Below, piece by piece: positions 1-6,274 of a DNA stretch of 11,557 bases. Position numbers and translations under genes: made by a program. The notes under the pieces were generated by a model. That model was not told where the DNA came from. It ran no database searches and saw nothing but the letters and a program-made list of their open reading frames with translations. Positions within the stretch are counted from its first letter, which is position 1. Every line of letters starts with the position of its first letter. The stretch comes from Paracoccaceae bacterium. GTDB taxonomy: Bacteria; Pseudomonadota; Alphaproteobacteria; Rhodobacterales; Rhodobacteraceae. The stretch is taken from the NCBI GenBank assembly GCA_019090405.1, contig JAHRVZ010000104.1, positions 1-11,557 of the forward strand, given 5' to 3'.

Positions 1-338
1 GCCAAACGCCATGGCGCACGGGTATTCACATCAAACACCCGGTCCCATTCTTCGCCCGGCATATCTGTCAGGTTCCCGGAAATCGCGATACCGGCATTAG
101 AGATCACAGCATCCAGCCCGCCCATACGCGATACCGCATCGTCAACCAGTATGGCGGCAGTATCCGGTTCACCCAGATCACCCGTCAGGCCAAATGACCC
201 TGTACAATGTGCCACCGTTTCATCCAGCGCATCCGACGGGCGCGACGCGCAAAGCGCCAACGAATGGCCCTCACCCGCAAGGGTTTCAGCGATTGCCCGG
301 CCAATGCCACGGCTTGCGCCTGTTAACAGAATTCGCAT
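1..338 (-). CDS. SDR-family oxidoreductase, N-terminal part (cut by left window edge)
   Basis: This is a short-chain dehydrogenase/reductase, presumably NAD(P)-dependent and cytosolic, that would interconvert a hydroxyl and a keto group. The start is ATG at 336-338, preceded by an AAGGGGGG ribosome-binding site. Only 112 complete residues are visible. The cofactor-binding motif TGASRGIG is at residues 6-13, the NAG motif at 81-83 and the structural Asn in VNT at 105. The Ser-Tyr-Lys catalytic residues would lie beyond the left edge, so activity cannot be judged from this window. The gene begins 17 nt after the stop of the acyl-CoA dehydrogenase and should be co-transcribed with it from the promoter near 1560. 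The family is certain. The substrate is not; a hydroxyacyl-CoA of the same pathway is an inference from context. Confidence 0.9.
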   Translation of the reverse strand, partial: MRILLTGASRGIGRAIAETLAGEGHSLALCASRPSDALDETVAHCTGSFGLTGDLGEPDTAAILVDDAVSRMGGLDAVISNAGIAISGNLTDMPGEEWDRVFDVNTRAPWRL

Positions 339-355
339 GTTCCCCCCTTTAGACG

Positions 356-1498
356 CTAAAGTTTTCGCGCCACCAGTTCACGCATGATTTCGTTGGACCC
401 ACCATAAATGCGATGCACCCGCGCATCGGCCCAGGCCCGTGCAATGGGCGTGTCCCAGATATAACCCGACCCGCCGTGCAATTGCAGGCATTGGTCCAGC
501 ACCCGGCCCATCAGTTCAGTACACCAGTATTTCGCCATCGCGGCGACGGTCACGTCCAGACGGTCTTCGTTGACTTCGGTCAGGCAGCGGTCGATGAAAA
601 CCTGTGCTATCTCGATCTCGGTTTTGACCTCGGCCAGACGGAACCTTGTGTTCTGGAACTCGGACACCGGCGTGCCAAAAGCCTTGCGGTTTTGGGTGTA
701 TTCCGTGGTCCATTCCAATGCAGCCGCCGATGTAGCCACCGCGCCCAAAGCAATCTGCAACCGCTCCCACGCCAGTTCCTGCGATAACAGCGGAAATCCT
801 TTGCCTTCTTCGCCCAGAATGTTGCTGGCCGGGAGGCGAACATTGTCGAAAAACAATTCGCAGGTGTCCTGCGCCTTCATGCCGATCTTTTCGAAATTCT
901 TGCCCCGACTGACGCCTTCGCGGTCGGCCTCGACCACCAGCAGGGTCATGTCCTTTGGACTGCTCCCGCCATCGGATTTCACCGCCACAACCAGAAGGTC
1001 AGCGCATTGCCCATTGGTGATAAAGGTCTTTTGACCGTTCAGAATAAGGTCATCCCCATCGCGGCGTATTTTGGTGGTGATTGAACGCAGGTCCGACCCG
1101 GCCCCCGGTTCGGTCAGCACAATAGCCCCGATCAGATCGCCCGAAACCATACCGGGTAGCCATTTTTTGCGCTGCTCGTCGGTGCCGTAGTTCAGGATAT
1201 AGGGCGCGACAATGTCAGAATGGGTCGAAAATCCCGGCCCGGACAGGCCCAGATGCGATTGTTCCTCGATCAGGATGGCCGAGGCGATCCGGTCAGCCCC
1301 CGCGCCGCCGTATTCTTCGGGCATCGCCACACATAACAATCCCGCCTCGCCGGCCTTTTTCCAGACCGACCGGGGCGCAACCCCTTCTTTTTCCCAATCA
1401 CGGTGATAGGGGACGACTTCTTTCTCAAAGAAACGACGTGCCGTATCCCGGAACATCCGATGATGTTCCTGAAAAATCTGCCGGGCAAGTATTGTCAT
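356..1498 (-). CDS. Acyl-CoA dehydrogenase with LCAD/isovaleryl-type catalytic Glu
   Basis: This is a 380-residue FAD-dependent acyl-CoA dehydrogenase of normal length, which would introduce a C2-C3 double bond into an acyl-CoA and pass electrons to ETF. FAD and substrate motifs are visible: TEPGAGSD at 129-136, TFITNG at 158-163 and the NRKAFG segment near 270-275. At the C-terminus, where medium- and short-chain enzymes carry their catalytic Glu (IYEGT), this protein reads IYGGS, with Gly at 366. Instead Glu245 lies in an AWERL helix motif, the position of the catalytic Glu in long-chain and isovaleryl-CoA dehydrogenases. It should therefore be active, with a repositioned base that often goes with branched or bulky substrates (inference). 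The ATG start at 1496-1498 has a strong AGGAGG five nt upstream. It is the first gene of its own transcription unit, under the operator at 1541-1560, and is followed by the SDR. Confidence 0.95.
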   Translation of the reverse strand: MTILARQIFQEHHRMFRDTARRFFEKEVVPYHRDWEKEGVAPRSVWKKAGEAGLLCVAMPEEYGGAGADRIASAILIEEQSHLGLSGPGFSTHSDIVAPYILNYGTDEQRKKWLPGMVSGDLIGAIVLTEPGAGSDLRSITTKIRRDGDDLILNGQKTFITNGQCADLLVVAVKSDGGSSPKDMTLLVVEADREGVSRGKNFEKIGMKAQDTCELFFDNVRLPASNILGEEGKGFPLLSQELAWERLQIALGAVATSAAALEWTTEYTQNRKAFGTPVSEFQNTRFRLAEVKTEIEIAQVFIDRCLTEVNEDRLDVTVAAMAKYWCTELMGRVLDQCLQLHGGSGYIWDTPIARAWADARVHRIYGGSNEIMRELVARKL

Positions 1499-1503
1499 TC
1501 ACC

Positions 1504-1509
1504 CCTCCT
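1504..1509 (-). promoter_or_regulatory. Strong Shine-Dalgarno site for the acyl-CoA dehydrogenase
   Basis: The minus strand reads AGGAGG with 5 nt to the ATG at 1496-1498. It is the best ribosome-binding site in the window and fixes this start codon. It also fits a first gene translated from its own leader. Confidence 0.8.
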
Positions 1510-1540
1510 GACTGGTGGATATTGATTCGCCGTTTTGGCC

Positions 1541-1560
1541 TGAATGAATGATCATTCATT
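1541..1560. promoter_or_regulatory. Palindromic operator, TetR-type fatty-acid-degradation repressor class
   Basis: Positions 1541-1560 read TGAATGAATGATCATTCATT. Two nested dyads are present: TGAATGA (1541-1547) and TCATTCA (1552-1558) separated by 4 nt, and a perfect 18-nt palindrome at 1543-1560. The first dyad fits the known box TGAATGANTANTCATTCA of TetR-family FadR from Bacillus and related fatty-acid regulators, with one mismatch in the defined positions. It covers the predicted -10 element of the promoter reading into the acyl-CoA dehydrogenase, so a bound protein would repress. An acyl-CoA inducer is the usual arrangement in this regulator class. The regulator gene is not in the window, so the identity of the protein is inferred. 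Confidence 0.75.
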
Positions 1561-1576
1561 TACAGATGACAGTCAA
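1548..1576 (-). promoter_or_regulatory. Sigma70-like promoter for the acyl-CoA dehydrogenase / SDR unit
   Basis: On the minus strand, TTGACT (plus-strand 1571-1576, five of six to TTGACA) is followed after 17 nt by GATCAT (1548-1553, four of six to TATAAT). The -10 lies within the operator palindrome. The surrounding 167-nt gap (1499-1665) is clearly richer in A+T than the genes and is the only sizeable gap in the window. I see no convincing hairpin plus U-run terminator for the upstream operon in it, so read-through from unit A remains possible. Confidence 0.55.
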
Positions 1577-1607
1577 CCAATAACTGTTTTACTATTATTT
1601 TCATCAC

Positions 1608-1631
1608 GTTACACGACGAAGTAAATGTAAC
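1608..1631. repeat. Short inverted repeat in the intergenic gap
   Basis: GTTACA at 1608-1613 and TGTAAC at 1626-1631 form a perfect 6-bp inverted repeat around 12 nt. It sits 32 nt upstream of the -35 element and 35 nt downstream of the preceding stop codon. It lacks a following U-run, so it is a poor terminator. It could be an activator or second repressor site, or chance. Confidence 0.3.
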
Positions 1632-1665
1632 CCATTGAAGATCGTACATTCGCAGCCTTTTTCTT

Positions 1666-2847
1666 TCACTCGTCCTTGCCAGAAAAACTTTGCAGAAAAT
1701 CCGGATTATCTTCGCCCAGTTCCGAAACCCGCAACGGACCATCAGCATGTGCGCGAAACGCGCGCGCGATCGGAGTTGGCAGAGCCGCGATCAATTCACC
1801 TTTGGCATTTTTCAACTGGGCCTCAAAGACACCTCGTGCTTTGAAATGCGGATCTTGCATTGCTTGTTGCGGTGTTTTGACCAAAGTGCAGCAACAATCG
1901 GCCTCATAGAGCAACGGCTCCCATTCAGCGGCGCTGCGAGAGCGTAGGATTGCACCTATACCCGCCATCGTAGCCTGAGCATCAACAGCATCGTCGCGCA
2001 GGTTTTCGGGCAGGTCGATGACCTGAACGAAATTTGTCCAGAACTTTTGTTCCAAAGCCGCAACGGCGACAAAATAACCGTCTTGTGTCGGATAAAGTCG
2101 ATAGCGCGGCGACCCGCCAGTCACCAGTGCATCGCCGCTGCCGGGCCATTGTCCGGCCACCTGACCATCTCCCAGCGCCCAGTACATGAACGGAAACAGG
2201 TTTTCCGCCATCGACACGTCGATAAAAGCCCCCTGCCCGGTTTGGTCACGCTGGCGCAGAGCCAGTAGAATGTTGAACAGAGCCGGATATGTGCCCCCAG
2301 CAATATCGGCGATCAACGCCGGTGGAATAACCGGAGTCTCGGCGTTACCCAGAGACATCGACAACAACCCGGAACGCGCGATATAGTTCAGATCATGCCC
2401 TGCCTCGGCTTGCGCCGGGCCGTCCTGCCCATATCCGGTGATGGCGCAATAGATAATCGCCGGATTGATTTGCACCATGTCGTCATAGCCCAGCCCCAGC
2501 CGCGCCATGACCCCGGGGCGGAACTGTTCGACGACAATGTCGGCCCCTTTAATCAGCGGGGTCAAAAGGTCGCGTGCATCAGGGTCTTTCAGATCAACTG
2601 CCAGGCTTTTCTTGCCCCGGTTCAGCATGTGATAATTCACCGCGTCTTTGTCCCATTTGGGCGTATAGCTGCGCATCTCATCGCCCTTTCCCGGGCGTTC
2701 GACCTTGATCACTTCGGCGCCCGCATCAGCCAGAAACAAGGTGGCCATCGGCCCCGGCAACAAGGTCGAGAAATCCAGAACCTTTACCCCGTCCAATGCG
2801 CCATTCATCCCCGCCGGCATCCCCGCCGTATTCCCACTGTTGCCCAT
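1666..2847 (-). CDS. Family III CoA-transferase / alpha-methylacyl-CoA racemase-like enzyme
   Basis: This is a 393-residue CaiB/BaiF-family protein of normal length. The family either moves CoA between carboxylic acids or, in the alpha-methylacyl-CoA racemase branch, inverts the C2 centre of 2-methylacyl-CoA. The start of the conserved fold (VLDFSTLLPGPMA) is at about residue 23. GHDLNY contains His151-Asp152, and Asp181 lies in IADIAGG. The 30-residue spacing from His151 to Asp181 equals that of the catalytic His126/Asp156 pair of the mycobacterial racemase, so a racemase role is at least as likely as transferase; sequence alone does not settle it. The ATG overlaps the stop of the upstream gene in TAATG, with AAGGCGGA just before, which supports this start and translational coupling. 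It is the last gene of the long operon. Three consecutive Cys at 318-320 are unusual for the family but not near the catalytic residues. Confidence 0.9.
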   Translation of the reverse strand: MGNSGNTAGMPAGMNGALDGVKVLDFSTLLPGPMATLFLADAGAEVIKVERPGKGDEMRSYTPKWDKDAVNYHMLNRGKKSLAVDLKDPDARDLLTPLIKGADIVVEQFRPGVMARLGLGYDDMVQINPAIIYCAITGYGQDGPAQAEAGHDLNYIARSGLLSMSLGNAETPVIPPALIADIAGGTYPALFNILLALRQRDQTGQGAFIDVSMAENLFPFMYWALGDGQVAGQWPGSGDALVTGGSPRYRLYPTQDGYFVAVAALEQKFWTNFVQVIDLPENLRDDAVDAQATMAGIGAILRSRSAAEWEPLLYEADCCCTLVKTPQQAMQDPHFKARGVFEAQLKNAKGELIAALPTPIARAFRAHADGPLRVSELGEDNPDFLQSFSGKDE

Positions 2848-3515
2848 TATTCCGCCTTGCGTTGTTTGGCCACGCAGGACATGCGGGACGGGGCGTATTC
2901 GGCCAGCCCGGTCATATCGTAGATTGCCTTGCTGATGTCATAGTGACGTTCCAGATCGCCGCGCTGGGTTCGTTCTATCAACCCGTCGGGATAGCCAAGG
3001 CCCATGCGGCTGGTCATATCCATCGCTTCGGCGCTGGCCAGACCATCGTCCAGAAACCGCATCGCCGCGTTATACTGCGGACGCACCAGCCGGTCGATGA
3101 TCCGCCCCGGTCGGTCCAGCGCAACCACTACGTCAAACCCCGCTGCCTCAAACATCTGGCGGGCCGCTGTGATTGCGGCCTCTGATGATTGGGGCTGGCG
3201 CACCAGTTCGATCAACCTGCCGGGCGCGTCATTGCCATTGCGATAGCGTGCAAAACCCAACACGTCTGAGCCTTCGGTGCCCGACGCCTCGCCAGTGTGA
3301 ACACCCAGACATTCCAGATCAAGTTCGATCAATACGGTTCGGTCGGTATCGTCAGGCTGCAGCTGTGGGACATCCCCCAGATAGATCAGAATATCGCCTG
3401 AACCTGACGTATTGGTCAAAAATTCATCGCCCTTGGGATCATCGCCCTTGGAATCATCGACCGTGGGAAACGACCGGCTGGCCCCGTTTTGAATAATTTC
3501 ATAGCTGTGCATCAT
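2847..3515 (-). CDS. Free-standing PaaH C-terminal-half-like protein (3HCDH C-terminal domain, no NAD domain)
   Basis: This 222-residue protein lacks the NAD-binding Rossmann fold of 3-hydroxyacyl-CoA dehydrogenases. Residues about 132-212 resemble their C-terminal helical domain: DRPGRIIDRLVRP at 134-146, a DGLAS segment and MGLGYPDG near 171-178. Residues about 38-130 resemble, in layout, the rudimentary Rossmann-like domain that precedes the second C-terminal domain in two-domain PaaH-type proteins. It looks like the second half of a PaaH-type enzyme encoded separately, 9 nt downstream of the gene for the first half. The N-terminus has an acidic repeat PTVDD-SKGDD-PKGDE at 17-31 unlike the rest. 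A role as subunit or dimerisation/substrate-specificity partner of the upstream dehydrogenase is inference. MM at the start leaves two possible start codons after the GGGGGA site. The stop overlaps the next start (TAATG). Confidence 0.8.
   Translation of the reverse strand: MMHSYEIIQNGASRSFPTVDDSKGDDPKGDEFLTNTSGSGDILIYLGDVPQLQPDDTDRTVLIELDLECLGVHTGEASGTEGSDVLGFARYRNGNDAPGRLIELVRQPQSSEAAITAARQMFEAAGFDVVVALDRPGRIIDRLVRPQYNAAMRFLDDGLASAEAMDMTSRMGLGYPDGLIERTQRGDLERHYDISKAIYDMTGLAEYAPSRMSCVAKQRKAE
3424..3468. repeat. Three tandem 15-bp units inside the PaaH-half gene
   Basis: Units at 3424-3438, 3439-3453 and 3454-3468 read TCATCGCCCTTGGGA, the same with one change, and the same with two changes. 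They are in frame on the minus strand and encode the pentapeptides PTVDD, SKGDD and PKGDE. Unit number could change by slippage without breaking the frame. Confidence 0.85.
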
Positions 3516-3524
3516 CTGTCCCCC

Positions 3525-4391
3525 TTATGCCGTAGCATAGTCATAAAAACCCTTGCCCGACTTGCGGCCAAGATGCCCGGCCGCCACCATGCGCCGCAAT
3601 AGCGGCGGGGCTGACGCGCGTGGATCCAACGTCACCGGATAGAACGCCTCGCACAGGCGTACCTGCGTATCCAACCCGATCAGGTCAAGCAATTCACAGG
3701 GGCCCATTTTATACCCCAGCCCGGATTTGATCGCCTTGTCGATATCGCCCGGCGTGGCAATCCCCGCCTCAACCGCGCGGATCACATCGTTGTTGAACGG
3801 CACCAGCACTGCATTCAGGATGAAACCGGGTCGGTCCTGCGTTTCCACCGGCACCTGCCCGACCTGAACCGCCCAGTCCCAAGCAGCCTGAAACACCTTG
3901 GGCGCGGTATTCATGCCCTGCGAGGCCTCGACCAGTTTCATCATCTGTGCAGGCAGGCAAAAATGCAGCCCCACAACCCGGTCCTCGCGTCCACAACCCG
4001 AGGCTATTTCGGTGATCGACAGGGTCGATGTGTTTGAGGCAAATATGGTCTTTTCATCGCAAACCTTGTTCAATGCGGTAAACAGATCGCGTTTGGTCTG
4101 CAGATCCTCAAATACCGCCTCGATCACCATATCGACATCCGCCAGATCGTTCAGATCGGTAGTGTCTGTCATCCGCGCCAGCGTCGCTGTGCGATCTTCT
4201 TCGCTCATCTTGCCACGTTCGACGGATTTGGTGAAAAAGCTGCCAGCCTGTGCGCGGGCGCGTTCCAGCCCGGGGGCCGCCATATCGTAACAGATGGTTT
4301 CAATTCCTGCGCGCGCAGCCACAATGGCGATGCCTGCGCCCATTGTTCCACCTGCGCCACAAACGGCGATCTTTTTGATGTTACTGGTCAT
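3525..4391 (-). CDS. 3-hydroxyacyl-CoA dehydrogenase (NAD domain plus 3HCDH domain)
   Basis: This 288-residue enzyme would oxidise a 3-hydroxyacyl-CoA to the 3-ketoacyl-CoA with NAD+. The Rossmann motif GAGGTMGAG lies at 12-20, SNTS at 119-122, and the catalytic pair His143/Glu155 has the usual 12-residue spacing. Asn193 in GFILNAVLVP and the C-terminal domain with GYKMGPCELLDLIG are present. The usual HFFNP reads HFCLP here, so the Asn three residues after the catalytic His is Leu. The chosen start ATG at 4389-4391 overlaps the stop of the preceding gene as ATGA. A longer frame starting at 4448 would add 19 residues without family similarity and intrude into the upstream gene. It ends where single-unit dehydrogenases end; the next gene supplies what looks like the missing half of a PaaH-type protein. 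In context it should act after hydration of an enoyl-CoA or after ring opening. Confidence 0.95.
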   Translation of the reverse strand: MTSNIKKIAVCGAGGTMGAGIAIVAARAGIETICYDMAAPGLERARAQAGSFFTKSVERGKMSEEDRTATLARMTDTTDLNDLADVDMVIEAVFEDLQTKRDLFTALNKVCDEKTIFASNTSTLSITEIASGCGREDRVVGLHFCLPAQMMKLVEASQGMNTAPKVFQAAWDWAVQVGQVPVETQDRPGFILNAVLVPFNNDVIRAVEAGIATPGDIDKAIKSGLGYKMGPCELLDLIGLDTQVRLCEAFYPVTLDPRASAPPLLRRMVAAGHLGRKSGKGFYDYATA

Positions 4392-5554
4392 CTTACGATG
4401 AAACTCCTTCCGATCAATTGGCGGTGTATCTGGTTGGTGCCCTCCCATATCTGGGTCAGCTTGGCATCACGCATAAGACGTTCGGCGCGCTGGCCCGAAC
4501 AATATCCGTAGCCACCAAAAACCTGCACGCATTCGGTCGTCATCTTCATCGCCAGATCCGAGGCGCGCATTTTAAAGGCCGATGCCGCAAGGCCAAAATC
4601 TTTCTCTCCGCCGTCAACAAGGCCGCTGACATGATCCATCCAGGATTCAAGCATCGCCAGATCGCAGGCCAGATCGGCAAATGTGAACTGATTGCCCTGA
4701 AACTCGATGATCTTGCGGCCCGATTGTTTGCGCTCATTGGCATAACCCACCATGTCGCCAAACGCAGCCCGCGTGATCCCCAGCGCCTGTGCCGCCACCG
4801 AAGGACGTGATTTATTCAGCGAAGCCAGCAGGATAGGCAACCCATCCCCCGGTTGTCCAATCAAATTGGCGCGCGGCACCCGGATGCCATCAAACGCCAG
4901 CGCGCAGGTAGACGAGGCGCGATGCCCCATTTTACGTTCCTTGCCCAGTACCGAAAAACCGGGCATGTCTTTTTCAAGAACCAACACCGAAATTGCCGCT
5001 TTGGCGTCGTCGATTTCCGACCATTTGCCAAACAGCAATATCCGGTCGGCCACATCGCCATTGGTGATGAATGTTTTGGCCCCATCCACAATGATATCAT
5101 CGCCATCCGGAGTGAACCGCGTGGTCATGCCAGTGGCGTCCGACCCGGCATTGTTTTCGGTAATCGCCAATGAGGCAAGCCCGCCTTCAGCTATCACCGG
5201 CAACAGTCGTGCGCATTGCTCTTTGGTGCCAAAATCAATTAGCGGCTTCATCGCGTGAAAATTGGTCGCATAGATGATGCCGGTCGAGGCACAAGCCTCG
5301 GATATGATCGCCACTACCTCAAGATACAGCCGATAGGACATTGGCGCGCCGCCGAATTCTTCGGGGATAAACAACGTGTTCAGACCCAATGCGTTGATCG
5401 CCTTGACGCTTTCCCAGGGAAATGCGCAGTTCTCATCACAAGGTCCGGCATTGGGTGCGATGACATCGCGGGCAATGCGGTGGACCTGATCCAGTACCAG
5501 CGTTTCGTCTTCGCTCCAGTCGCGCGCGGCTGTAACCTGTTCAATCAGTTTCAT
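4388..5554 (-). CDS. Acyl-CoA dehydrogenase with canonical C-terminal Glu
   Basis: This is a second FAD-dependent acyl-CoA dehydrogenase, 388 residues and full length. FAD/substrate motifs are TENNAGSD at 132-139 (usual form TEPxxGSD, so Pro is replaced by Asn) and TFITNG at 161-166. The catalytic Glu is Glu371 in IWEGTNQIHR, the medium/short-chain position; the alternative helix position carries NKSRPS and no Glu. It thus differs in active-site design from the dehydrogenase at 356-1498, suggesting two desaturations on different intermediates (inference). The ATG at 5552-5554 lies 12 nt after the SDR stop, with AAGGA nine nt upstream. The stop overlaps the next start as ATGA, so expression with the 3-hydroxyacyl-CoA dehydrogenase is probably coupled. 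Closest named families would be butyryl-, glutaryl- or cyclic acyl-CoA dehydrogenases; I cannot choose among them. Confidence 0.95.
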   Translation of the reverse strand: MKLIEQVTAARDWSEDETLVLDQVHRIARDVIAPNAGPCDENCAFPWESVKAINALGLNTLFIPEEFGGAPMSYRLYLEVVAIISEACASTGIIYATNFHAMKPLIDFGTKEQCARLLPVIAEGGLASLAITENNAGSDATGMTTRFTPDGDDIIVDGAKTFITNGDVADRILLFGKWSEIDDAKAAISVLVLEKDMPGFSVLGKERKMGHRASSTCALAFDGIRVPRANLIGQPGDGLPILLASLNKSRPSVAAQALGITRAAFGDMVGYANERKQSGRKIIEFQGNQFTFADLACDLAMLESWMDHVSGLVDGGEKDFGLAASAFKMRASDLAMKMTTECVQVFGGYGYCSGQRAERLMRDAKLTQIWEGTNQIHRQLIGRSFIVR

Positions 5555-5566
5555 GTCCTGCGATCC

Positions 5567-6271
5567 TTAGTGATTGATGCCCTGAGCGCCATCGACATAG
5601 ATGGTCTCACCGGTCAGGGAATTGATGTTTTCGGCAAAAATTGCACCAACCAGCCGGGCGATTTCGTCTGGTTGGGCGGGTTTGCCAACCGCAATACGCC
5701 CGGCCATCCATTTGGCGACTTTGGGACGCGTCAGAAATTCACGGTTCAGGTCGGTTTCCACATACCCCGGCGCGATATTGACCGCGCGGATGCCGTCATC
5801 GGCCCATTCGACAGCCATGCAGCGGGTCATCGCCGCCACCGCCGCCTTTGAGGCGCAATAGGCGAGATTGTCAGGCACCCCCATACGGTCAAAGAATGAC
5901 CCGATATTGACGATCGTACCGCCTGCGTCTTTGAGATAGGGATAGACCTCGCGCGCGGCGACCATAACCGAGGTCGCATTCAACGCCATCACCCGTTCAT
6001 AATCGCCAATGTCCAACGTGGCTATGCTACCGGGAATATGCATTCCGGCATTGTTGACAAGACCAATAATATCCCCGGCATCGGCACAGGTCGCAATGGT
6101 TGCCCTTACCGCTGCTTCGTCAGTCATGTCACAGGCGTATCCCGTCCCGACCGGTGCCACACCCGACCGAGACAAACACGCCACATGAAACCCACGCCGG
6201 TCCAGGTCCATAGCAATGGCTGCGCCTATGCCCTTGCTGGCGCCAGTAACTATTATCTGTTTGTCCGCCAT
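5567..6271 (-). CDS. SDR-family oxidoreductase
   Basis: This 234-residue classical short-chain dehydrogenase has every catalytic element visible. The cofactor motif TGASKGIG is at 9-16, NNAG at 73-76, Asn98 is present, and Ser125, Tyr138 and Lys142 form the YxxxK active site with the standard 13-residue Ser-Tyr spacing. PGYVETDL follows near 168-175. It is slightly shorter than the usual 245-255. It would oxidise a ring or chain hydroxyl, or do the reverse, with NAD(P). In the cyclohexanecarboxylate pathway an SDR (BadH) makes the beta-keto ring substrate for BadI, and a BadI-like gene lies in the same operon, so an analogous role is plausible but unproven. The start follows the ligase stop by 3 nt, with AAGGA inside the end of the ligase gene. 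Confidence 0.93.
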   Translation of the reverse strand: MADKQIIVTGASKGIGAAIAMDLDRRGFHVACLSRSGVAPVGTGYACDMTDEAAVRATIATCADAGDIIGLVNNAGMHIPGSIATLDIGDYERVMALNATSVMVAAREVYPYLKDAGGTIVNIGSFFDRMGVPDNLAYCASKAAVAAMTRCMAVEWADDGIRAVNIAPGYVETDLNREFLTRPKVAKWMAGRIAVGKPAQPDEIARLVGAIFAENINSLTGETIYVDGAQGINH

Positions 6272-6274
6272 TTT

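Noticed and set aside
1632..1665. Rho-independent terminator after the CoA-transferase/racemase gene
   Set aside because: No GC-rich stem followed by a U-run could be found on the minus strand between 1665 and the promoter.
4392..4448. Earlier start for the 3-hydroxyacyl-CoA dehydrogenase at 4448
   Set aside because: It would add 19 residues before the conserved N-terminal strand and overlap the upstream gene deeply. The ATGA overlap start at 4391 is typical of coupled genes.
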